Shown one piece after another: positions 1-5,225 of a DNA stretch of 5,225 nt. The DNA lies in NCBI GenBank assembly GCA_007124575.1, contig SLEW01000104.1, forward strand, positions 1 to 5,225, given 5' to 3'. This DNA comes from Bacteroidales bacterium. Lineage in GTDB: Bacteria > Bacteroidota > Bacteroidia > Bacteroidales > UBA7960. The notes below the pieces were generated by a model that saw nothing but the letters and a program-made list of their open reading frames with translations, was not told the origin of the DNA and made no database searches. The position numbers and the translations under genes were made by a program. Position 1 is the first letter of the stretch; the number at the start of each line of letters is the position of its first letter.

Positions 1-978
1 AAGAAGCTTGGCTGGGAGCCTCTTGACCTTGGGGCTAAAGAGGGGCTGGCTTTACTGAACGGCACACAGTTCATGGGTGCTTATGGGGCGTATGTTTTGC
101 TGCGGGCTTCTGATCTTTCGTTATGGTCAGACCTCACCGGGGCACTTTCGCTGGAGGCGTTTGACGGGCGGATAGAGCCTTTCCTTGAGCAGGTCCATCT
201 GATCAGGCACCATAAAGGCCAGATAGATACTTCGGAGCACATAAGGATGCTGTTGCAGGGTAGTCAACTGATGCAAAACAAAAAGAATCATGTGCAGGAT
301 CCCTACTCATTCAGGTGCATGCCGCAGGTGCATGGAGCCTGTAAGGACACCATTAACTATGTTACGAGTGTTTTTCAGAATGAAATCAATGCGGTAACAG
401 ACAACCCCACGCTGTTTCCTGATGATGATCTTATCATATCTGCCGGGAACTTTCATGGGCAGCCGCTCGCCATGAGTCTGGACTTCCTTGGCATTGCCCT
501 TGCTGAGCTTGCCAATATTTCGGAACGGCGCATTTATCGTTTGATATCCGGAAAACGAAAGCTCCCTTCCTTCCTGGTGGCTAATCCGGGGTTAAACTCG
601 GGCTTTATGATTCCGCAGTACACATCAGCCAGCATTGTCAGCCAGAATAAGCAATTATGCACGCCAGCTTCTGTTGACTCCATTGAATCGTCGCAAGGTC
701 AGGAGGATCATGTCAGCATGGGAGCCAATGCAGCAGTGAAAACACTAACTATTCTGAACAACCTGGAAAAGGTCCTTGGTGTGGAGCTTATGACTGCTGC
801 ACAGGCCATGGATTTCCGCGATTATAAAAACAGTTCAGAGCCCCTTGTGCAACTGATGCATGATTTTCGCAAACATGTGCATTTTGTTGCAAACGATAAA
901 GTGATGTACACGGAAATGCAAAAGGCAGCAAATTTCATCAGGGAGCATGCTGCGGAAGACTATTTTCCGGAAACCTGA
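1..978 (+). CDS. hutH: Histidine ammonia-lyase, C-terminal portion (5' end outside window)
   Basis: This enzyme deaminates L-histidine to trans-urocanate and ammonia, the first step of histidine degradation, in the cytoplasm. The frame is open from base 1, so the ATG at 73 is internal; 325 residues are visible of a family that is usually about 500. Family motifs in order (residues counted from base 1): KEGLALLNGTQ (13-23), QDPYSFRC (99-106, with the active-site Tyr102 and Arg105), NEINAVTDNPT (127-137), SAGNFHGQP (147-155) and QEDHVSMG (234-241). Glu235 of the last motif corresponds to Glu414 of the Pseudomonas enzyme. By that alignment the Ala-Ser-Gly that forms the MIO cofactor lies about 36 residues upstream, outside the window, so activity cannot be confirmed here. 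The gene ends 89 bp before the convergent ppdK, with a shared terminator between. No hutU, hutI or hutG follows. Related MIO enzymes (tyrosine or phenylalanine lyases or aminomutases) are less likely, given the HAL-like stretch around QEDHVSMG. Confidence 0.93.
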   Translation, partial: KKLGWEPLDLGAKEGLALLNGTQFMGAYGAYVLLRASDLSLWSDLTGALSLEAFDGRIEPFLEQVHLIRHHKGQIDTSEHIRMLLQGSQLMQNKKNHVQDPYSFRCMPQVHGACKDTINYVTSVFQNEINAVTDNPTLFPDDDLIISAGNFHGQPLAMSLDFLGIALAELANISERRIYRLISGKRKLPSFLVANPGLNSGFMIPQYTSASIVSQNKQLCTPASVDSIESSQGQEDHVSMGANAAVKTLTILNNLEKVLGVELMTAAQAMDFRDYKNSSEPLVQLMHDFRKHVHFVANDKVMYTEMQKAANFIREHAAEDYFPET

Positions 979-1006
979 AAAAAGGGAGAGTAAATGTGAT
1001 TTTTTC

Positions 1007-1045
1007 AAAAAAAGCGGCTGTCTGATTGATCAGGCAGCCGCTTTT
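1007..1045. terminator. Bidirectional intrinsic terminator between hutH and ppdK
   Basis: AAAAGCGGCTG (1010-1020) pairs perfectly with CAGCCGCTTTT (1035-1045). The stem continues inward through a T-G wobble (1021/1034) and CTGA/TCAG (1022-1025/1030-1033) to a TTGA tetraloop, giving 16 bp in all. Read on the minus strand, the stem runs into seven T (complement of A at 1007-1013), the better arrangement for ending ppdK. On the plus strand only the four T within the stem are present, so termination of hutH from this side may be weaker. The position between two convergent stop codons fits a shared terminator. Confidence 0.88.
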
Positions 1046-1067
1046 CGTGATTGGCGATGCTCAGAAA

Positions 1068-3830
1068 TTAGTTGGTGCTGTATGCCGTATCTTTGTCCTT
1101 CATCTTTTCTTTAACTACAGCTTGTGCGGCTGCAAGTCTTGCGATGGGAACGCGGAATGGTGAGCAACTTACATAATCCATGCCTGCATGGTGGCAAAAC
1201 TCTACGGAGGTAGGATCGCCGCCGTGCTCTCCGCAGATACCGATTTTCAGGTCCGGGCGTCCCTTCCGTCCGCGTTCGATACCAAGCTCTACAAGCTGCC
1301 CGACACCTTCCTGGTCAAGTACCTGGAAAGGATCGTTCATGAGGAGTCCTTTTTCCAGATATACAGGCAGGAAGCGGCCGGCATCGTCGCGCGAGTAACC
1401 AAATGTCATCTGCGTAAGGTCATTGGTGCCAAAGGAGAAGAACTCAGCCTTTTTGGCAATCTTATCAGCAACCAATGTGGCTCTGGGTATCTCAATCATG
1501 GTGCCTACGAGGTATTCTACTTCGTCATTATACTCCTCAAATACCTTTTTCGCAGTGTTACGCACGATTTCTTCCTGCAGGTTGTATTCGGGCTCGGTTC
1601 CGGTGAGAGGGATCATGATTTCCGGGATGGCCCTGATGCCTTTTTTCTTCAGGTTAAGGGCAGCTTCCAGGATGGCCCTGGTCTGCATTTCTGATATTTC
1701 CGGATAGGTGTTTCCGAGACGGCAACCGCGGTGACCGAGCATAGGGTTAAATTCATGCAGGGAGTCGACAGCAGATTTCACTTCGTCGGGGCTGATTCCC
1801 AGCTCTTTTGCCATCTCTTTCTGGTTTTCTTCCTCGTGGGGAAGGAACTCATGGAGTGGCGGGTCGAGCAAGCGTACAGTCACGGGAAGGTCATGCATGG
1901 CTTCAAAGATACCTTCAAAGTCTTCGCGCTGCATGGGCAACAATTTTTCCAGGGCCTTCCGGCGTCCTGCTTCGTCGTTGGCCAGGATCATTTCACGCAT
2001 GGCCTTGATGCGCACACCTTCGAAGAACATGTGTTCCGTGCGGCACAGTCCAATCCCTTTGGCGCCAAATTCACGGGCAACTTTGGAGTCTTTTGGTGTA
2101 TCAGCATTTGTCCGGACATGCATCCGGGTGTTCTTTTCGGCCAGCTCCATCAGCCAGGCAAAGTCGCCGCTCATCTCGGGGTCCATGGTCTTTATCTTAC
2201 CTTCAAATACTTCACCCGTGGTTCCGTTGAGGCTTATGAAATCGCCTTCTTTGTAATCTTTGCCGTCGATGGTCATCGTACGTTTTTTGTAGTTGACCCT
2301 TACACTGCCTGCTCCTGACACACAGCATTTGCCCATACCGCGTGCTACTACAGCCGCATGGGAGGTCATGCCACCTCTTGCAGTCAGGATCCCTTCTGCG
2401 GCGTCCATGCCGCTGAGGTCTTCAGGGCTGGTTTCCACCCTTACCAGGATCACCTTTTTGCCTTTGGCTACCCATTCGGCAGCATCATCAGCAAAGAAAA
2501 CAATTTGACCGGTAGCAGCACCTGGCGAAGCGGCGAGGCCTTTGGCCAGCATTTTAGCACTTTTCAGTTCCTTGGTGTCAAAAACGGGGTGCAGGAGTTC
2601 GTCCAGCTTTTCCGGTTCTATGCGCAGCAGCGCTTCTTCTTCCTTGATGAGGCCTTCGCGCAGCATGTCCATGGCAATCTTTACCATGGCAGGGCCGGTG
2701 CGCTTTCCGTTACGGGTCTGGAGCATCCAAAGCTTTCCTTCCTGGATGGTAAACTCCAGGTCCTGCATGTCGAGATAATGCAATTCCAGCTTTTGCTGCT
2801 GCTCATCAAGTTCTTTATAGAGATCGGGGAAAAGTTCTTCCAGGGAAGGATATACTTTTTTGCGTTCTTCTTCATCTACGCCCTGTAACTTCGCCCAGCG
2901 CAAGGATCCTTCTTTTGTTATCTGGCGGGGTGTGCGTGTACCTGCAACCACATCTTCTCCCTGGGCGTTTACAAGGTATTCGCCATTGAAAATGTTTTCA
3001 CCTGTGGCGGCATCTCTGGTAAAGGCTACACCAGTAGCGGAAGTATCACCCATGTTGCCATATACCATGGCTTGAACATTTACGGCAGTACCCCACTCAG
3101 CGGGGATGTTGTATTTTGTGCGGTAGTAGGTTGCCCTTGGGTTGTTCCACGACTCAAAAACTGCCATGACAGAGCCCCAGAGCTGCTCCCACGGATCTTC
3201 CGGGAAGTCTTTGCCTGTCTCGTCCTTTACAGCTTTTTTGAAACGCTTTACGAGCTCCTTCAGGTCATCGGTAGTCAGGTCCTGGTCGTTTTCGGCACCT
3301 TTTTCCTCTTTGAGCTCATCCATGATCACGTCAAAAGGATCTTCCTCCTCTTTGCTGGCAGGCTTCATCCCCATGACCACATCGCCGTACATCTGAACAA
3401 AACGGCGGTAAGAGTCCCACACGAAACGATCGTTACCTGTTTTTTTAGCCAGGCCTTCGAGCGTTTTTTCGTTCAGCCCCAGGTTAAGAACAGTGTCCAT
3501 CATGCCTGGCATGGAGGCGCGTGCTCCCGATCGTACCGACATCAGCAAGGGGTTGTCCTTGTCGCCGAAACCGGCATTCATCTCTTTCTCCACACGGCGC
3601 ATGTTCTCTTCAACTTCGCGCTTGATCTCGTGAACCACGAAATCGTGACCACGCTCATTAAACATGGTCGACACCTCCGTGGTGATCGTAAATCCAGGAG
3701 GTACCGGTACACCTATGTTTACCATTTCTGCCAGGTTGGCGCCCTTGCCGCCTAGCAAATTACGTAATGTTGAATCTCCATCGGCTTTCTTGCCGCCGAA
3801 AAAATAAACCTTCTTGTCCTTTTTACTCAT
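1068..3830 (-). CDS. ppdK: Pyruvate, phosphate dikinase, complete
   Basis: This cytoplasmic enzyme reversibly converts ATP, phosphate and pyruvate to AMP, pyrophosphate and phosphoenolpyruvate, serving glycolysis or gluconeogenesis depending on conditions. The three-domain order is complete in 920 residues. The ATP-grasp domain (about 1-380) has GGKGANLAEM (27-36), Arg100 in SVRSGARASMPG, and Asp357, Glu359, Gln371 and Arg373 near QTRNGKRTG. The swivelling phosphohistidine domain (about 425-545) carries GGMTSHAAVVARG (486-498) with catalytic His491. The PEP/pyruvate TIM barrel (about 560-905) has Arg597, Arg653, Glu780, Asn803, Asp804 and catalytic Cys866 in GICGEHGGDP. These match the Clostridium symbiosum enzyme (His455, Cys831; 874 aa) with an offset of about 36, so the extra length is mostly N-terminal, most likely in the charged stretch 157-215, plus a tail of about 10 residues. 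The ATG at 3828-3830 is chosen because the family N-terminus (VYFFGG) follows directly; only a weak purine run (GAGAGACA) precedes it. The gene stands alone and converges on hutH. Confidence 0.98.
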   Translation of the reverse strand: MSKKDKKVYFFGGKKADGDSTLRNLLGGKGANLAEMVNIGVPVPPGFTITTEVSTMFNERGHDFVVHEIKREVEENMRRVEKEMNAGFGDKDNPLLMSVRSGARASMPGMMDTVLNLGLNEKTLEGLAKKTGNDRFVWDSYRRFVQMYGDVVMGMKPASKEEEDPFDVIMDELKEEKGAENDQDLTTDDLKELVKRFKKAVKDETGKDFPEDPWEQLWGSVMAVFESWNNPRATYYRTKYNIPAEWGTAVNVQAMVYGNMGDTSATGVAFTRDAATGENIFNGEYLVNAQGEDVVAGTRTPRQITKEGSLRWAKLQGVDEEERKKVYPSLEELFPDLYKELDEQQQKLELHYLDMQDLEFTIQEGKLWMLQTRNGKRTGPAMVKIAMDMLREGLIKEEEALLRIEPEKLDELLHPVFDTKELKSAKMLAKGLAASPGAATGQIVFFADDAAEWVAKGKKVILVRVETSPEDLSGMDAAEGILTARGGMTSHAAVVARGMGKCCVSGAGSVRVNYKKRTMTIDGKDYKEGDFISLNGTTGEVFEGKIKTMDPEMSGDFAWLMELAEKNTRMHVRTNADTPKDSKVAREFGAKGIGLCRTEHMFFEGVRIKAMREMILANDEAGRRKALEKLLPMQREDFEGIFEAMHDLPVTVRLLDPPLHEFLPHEEENQKEMAKELGISPDEVKSAVDSLHEFNPMLGHRGCRLGNTYPEISEMQTRAILEAALNLKKKGIRAIPEIMIPLTGTEPEYNLQEEIVRNTAKKVFEEYNDEVEYLVGTMIEIPRATLVADKIAKKAEFFSFGTNDLTQMTFGYSRDDAGRFLPVYLEKGLLMNDPFQVLDQEGVGQLVELGIERGRKGRPDLKIGICGEHGGDPTSVEFCHHAGMDYVSCSPFRVPIARLAAAQAVVKEKMKDKDTAYSTN

Positions 3831-3929
3831 TGTCTCTCGTTTTAATATGTCAATCGATTACAAAATATCATGTCAAAAAATAACAACAGGCTTGCAATCA
3901 AAAAAATAGCACGCCCGGAAAATGAGTTA

Positions 3930-3958
3930 CAAATTTACAGATTTTTTTACACCCTAAA
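3930..3958 (-). promoter_or_regulatory. Candidate Bacteroidota-type promoter for ppdK
   Basis: On the minus strand, 3937-3930 reads TAAATTTG, an exact match to the -7 consensus TAnnTTTG used by the primary sigma factor of Bacteroidota. A partial -33 element (TTTA, 3 of 4 to TTTG) is the complement of 3955-3958, separated by 17 nt, slightly shorter than the roughly 20 expected. Transcription would start near 3925 and give a leader of about 95 nt before the ppdK ATG. The match is short and the region is AT-rich, so chance is a real possibility. Confidence 0.35.
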
Positions 3959-3978
3959 TCGCGACAGGGTGGTTTTTT
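3950..3978 (+). terminator. Terminator-like hairpin of unknown role (or operator dyad)
   Basis: CACCCT (3950-3955) and AGGGTG (3966-3971) form a 6-bp, mostly G-C stem around a 10-nt loop, followed after one G by six T (3973-3978). On the plus strand this has the form of a short intrinsic terminator. No annotated plus-strand gene ends here, since the upstream gene ppdK is on the other strand. It lies 76 bp before the 4055 start, so it could end a short leader or small RNA. It also covers the presumed -33 region of the candidate ppdK promoter, so the same inverted repeat could instead be a protein-binding site. The stem is short, so neither role is certain. Confidence 0.4.
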
Positions 3979-4054
3979 GCATTTATAATTTAATGAGCAG
4001 ATATGCAAAAAAAGTTGTAACTTGTTTTGACAATCCGATTAAATATTATTTCTC

Positions 4055-4765
4055 ATGGAAACAAAGAAAAACCAGCCATTCTATTGCGAGATAATTAAAG
4101 AAGAGCCTTTAAGTACTCTGGAGCCCGACATGACAGATGGAAATACCTGTGTGCTGGAGTCTACTTCTCCATTTTTTGGATATTATCAGGATGCCCCCAT
4201 GGGCAAACCTGACCCATATATATATTGTGTGCTGGAACAGCATCACTCTTTTATGGAAGTATTCAGGGCTGCATCAAAAATGAATGCAAAGCGACGTAAT
4301 CCGGTGGATGTGGCTTCAGGATATGTTGTCTTGCAAGACAAAGTCTGCCCTGTGATACGCCTGAAAAACATTAACCATTTCAACCAGGTGCAAATTGTTC
4401 AGCAGTGCCTGAAGCAACATGGCATGATCTTTAAAAAAAGGCAACGTACTATTAATAAGCAAATGGGAATAATTCATCTTGCCAAATTATTGTATCTTTT
4501 GCCAAAAGGGGGAGAAGGCATTTATATGGATGCCTGTGACAGCACAAAAGCATATTTTGAAATGCCTGGTTATCTGAGCTGGGAAGACTTTAAGAAACTT
4601 ACCACGCAAGTAAGGTATGATACCAGCGTACTCTATTTTGATGCTGCCCAGGCCAGCATTATCCGGAATGAAGAAATTATTGATCTGGTTAGAGTTTACA
4701 GGGAGCGTGTTGCAGCTGAACAGCTGAAGGAGATACGCGACCGCTATCATCAATTAATGAGATAA
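4055..4765 (+). CDS. Uncharacterised conserved-looking protein, 236 aa
   Basis: I do not recognise a family or domain with confidence. The protein appears soluble and cytoplasmic: there is no signal peptide and no membrane segment. The first 30 residues are polar and acidic. A middle part follows (about 55-110; YIYCVLEQHHSF, then GYVVLQDKVCPVIRLKNI) that looks like mixed beta strands and helix. Next comes a basic stretch (FKKRQRTINKQ, 126-136). The C-terminal part ends in a long charged helix (about 200-236), which could be a short coiled coil. Five cysteines (11, 32, 58, 98, 118) fall in the N-terminal half and one more at 161; they form no obvious CxxC metal site. The ATG at 4055 has no Shine-Dalgarno. 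An internal ATG at 4130 (Met26) has GGAG six bases upstream and could be an alternative start. The gene is divergent from ppdK and ends 23 bp before the convergent sanA-like gene. Its length, typical amino-acid composition and lack of a competing frame argue that it is real. Confidence 0.8.
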   Translation: METKKNQPFYCEIIKEEPLSTLEPDMTDGNTCVLESTSPFFGYYQDAPMGKPDPYIYCVLEQHHSFMEVFRAASKMNAKRRNPVDVASGYVVLQDKVCPVIRLKNINHFNQVQIVQQCLKQHGMIFKKRQRTINKQMGIIHLAKLLYLLPKGGEGIYMDACDSTKAYFEMPGYLSWEDFKKLTTQVRYDTSVLYFDAAQASIIRNEEIIDLVRVYRERVAAEQLKEIRDRYHQLMR

Positions 4766-4788
4766 GCAGCAATATTCTTTTTTTAATT
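4766..4788. other. Short convergent intergenic with T run
   Basis: Only 23 bases separate the stop codons of the 236-aa gene (+) and the sanA-like gene (-). They include seven T (4778-4784), but no stable stem precedes them on either strand; the nearest pairing (TCAT 4747-4750 with ATGA 4757-4760) is only four bases. Intrinsic termination here is therefore doubtful, and transcripts from the two genes may overlap at their 3' ends. Confidence 0.5.
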
Positions 4789-5225
4789 TCACTCATTTCC
4801 TATATATACAGGCTCGCTCGCATGCAGGGGTTCTTTGTTTGTGAGGATGTCCCAGAAGACATTGGCTTTGGCAAACCATTCACGGAGTCGTGTTCTGTCG
4901 CTATTATGATGTGGCACATCACTGGCATTAAAGGCATTGACTTTCATCCCATGGTGGCGTGCTATGTAAACAGCTCTTTGGTTATGAAAGCGTTGTGATA
5001 TAACAGTAAGACTGTCCTGGCCAAAAACCTGCTTTGCACGCACTACCGAGTCGAGTGTCCGCAACCCGGCATGGTCTTTATAAATTACTTCTGCCGGCAC
5101 GCCCAGGCGGATAAGGGCACTTCGCATCTCGTGCGGCTCGTTGTAATATTTCGTGCGGTTGTCGCCACTCACCACCAGGTAGTTAACCTTTCCTGCGTGG
5201 TAAACCTCAGCCGCAGCAGCCATGC
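4789..5225 (-). CDS. sanA: SanA/YdcF-type DUF218 envelope protein, C-terminal portion (5' end outside window)
   Basis: The closest family I recognise is SanA, an inner-membrane-anchored DUF218 protein whose loss in E. coli makes cells vancomycin-sensitive at high temperature, which points to a role in envelope barrier function; its biochemical activity is unknown. Motifs, counted from the Met at 5223: AGKVNYLVVSGDN (10-22), YNEP (27-30), AGLRTLDSVVRAK (52-64) and QRFHNQRAVYIARHHG (77-92). All align closely with E. coli SanA (GKVNYLLLSGDN, AGFRTLDSIVR, QRFHCERALFIA). The frame stays open to the window edge, and the family has an N-terminal membrane segment and a first strand that are missing here, so the Met at 5223 is probably internal and roughly 75-85 residues lie beyond the edge. 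The C-terminus is shorter than in E. coli (239 aa), ending soon after the KEP motif. The start and promoter are not visible. Confidence 0.88.
   Translation of the reverse strand, partial: MAAAAEVYHAGKVNYLVVSGDNRTKYYNEPHEMRSALIRLGVPAEVIYKDHAGLRTLDSVVRAKQVFGQDSLTVISQRFHNQRAVYIARHHGMKVNAFNASDVPHHNSDRTRLREWFAKANVFWDILTNKEPLHASEPVYIGNE

Larger units (their letters stand above)
3831..4054. other. Divergent AT-rich intergenic region between ppdK and the 236-aa gene
   Basis: These 224 bases must hold the control signals for both flanking genes. I can point to one candidate ppdK promoter (-7 element at 3930-3937) and one GC-rich dyad followed by a T run (3950-3978). For the plus-strand gene I looked for TAnnTTTG between 3980 and 4054 and found no acceptable match. 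The sequence just before its ATG (4036-4054) has no Shine-Dalgarno, which is common in Bacteroidota. One ORF (3870-4094, +) crosses the region but is not convincing as a gene. I see no tRNA or recognisable riboswitch. Confidence 0.6.

Noticed and set aside
984..999. Purine-rich GGGAGAG followed by ATG at 994, suggesting a small gene after hutH
   Set aside because: The ATG is followed immediately by TGA, so nothing is encoded.
2681..2875. 64-aa minus-strand ORF within ppdK in another frame
   Set aside because: It is a same-strand shadow of ppdK; the ppdK frame is continuous through this stretch with conserved residues, so no frameshift is implied.
1188..2888. Series of plus-strand ORFs (168, 195 and 176 aa and smaller) antisense to ppdK
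   Set aside because: All overlap conserved PPDK coding sequence, show no recognisable domain, and vary in frame. They are explained by ppdK codon use leaving few stops on the other strand.
3072..3755. 227-aa plus-strand ORF antisense to ppdK
   Set aside because: It lies wholly inside the well-supported ppdK gene on the opposite strand. Its translation shows no family motif and is rich in His, Phe and Val as expected of a reverse-complement shadow.
4027..4032. TTGACA hexamer before the 236-aa gene as a sigma-70 -35 box
   Set aside because: No TATAAT-like element lies at 16-18 bases downstream, and Bacteroidota use a different promoter consensus.
3870..4094. 74-aa plus-strand ORF in the divergent intergenic region
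   Set aside because: It overlaps the start of the 236-aa gene by 40 bases in another frame, has no ribosome site, runs through the GC-rich dyad and T run, and its Lys/Asn/Tyr/Phe-rich composition matches translated AT-rich noncoding DNA.
4487..4753. 88-aa minus-strand ORF inside the 236-aa gene
   Set aside because: It is antisense to a better-supported ORF, has no recognisable motif, and its first residues only mimic a hydrophobic leader.

Overview
The window looks like ordinary chromosomal DNA from a member of the Bacteroidota. This inference rests on three things. The histidine ammonia-lyase and the pyruvate phosphate dikinase resemble the forms I know from that phylum. Starts lack strong Shine-Dalgarno sequences. 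One exact match to the Bacteroidota -7 promoter motif (TAnnTTTG) lies upstream of ppdK. I see no mobile element, CRISPR array, tRNA, rRNA or phage gene.

Layout, left to right. Positions 1-978 (+) hold the C-terminal two thirds of histidine ammonia-lyase (hutH), cut by the window edge. Positions 979-1067 hold a 16-bp hairpin that serves as a shared terminator between two converging genes. Positions 1068-3830 (-) hold a complete pyruvate phosphate dikinase (ppdK, 920 aa) with every catalytic residue I could place. Positions 3831-4054 are an AT-rich divergent intergenic region with a candidate ppdK promoter and an unexplained dyad followed by six T. Positions 4055-4765 (+) hold a complete 236-aa protein of a family I do not recognise. 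Positions 4789-5225 (-) hold the C-terminal part of a SanA/YdcF-type DUF218 envelope protein, cut by the right edge.

How the genes fit together. They alternate in strand (+, -, +, -), so each is probably its own transcription unit or the end of one, and no operon is visible. HutH (histidine to urocanate plus ammonia) and PPDK (reversible pyruvate/PEP interconversion) both belong to central carbon and nitrogen metabolism, but nothing in the sequence couples them. SanA-like proteins act in envelope barrier function and have no obvious link to the others.

I did not find a convincing new system. The items most worth a second look are the dyad at 3950-3978, which could be a leader or sRNA terminator on the + strand or an operator over the ppdK promoter, and the uncharacterised 236-aa protein beside it.
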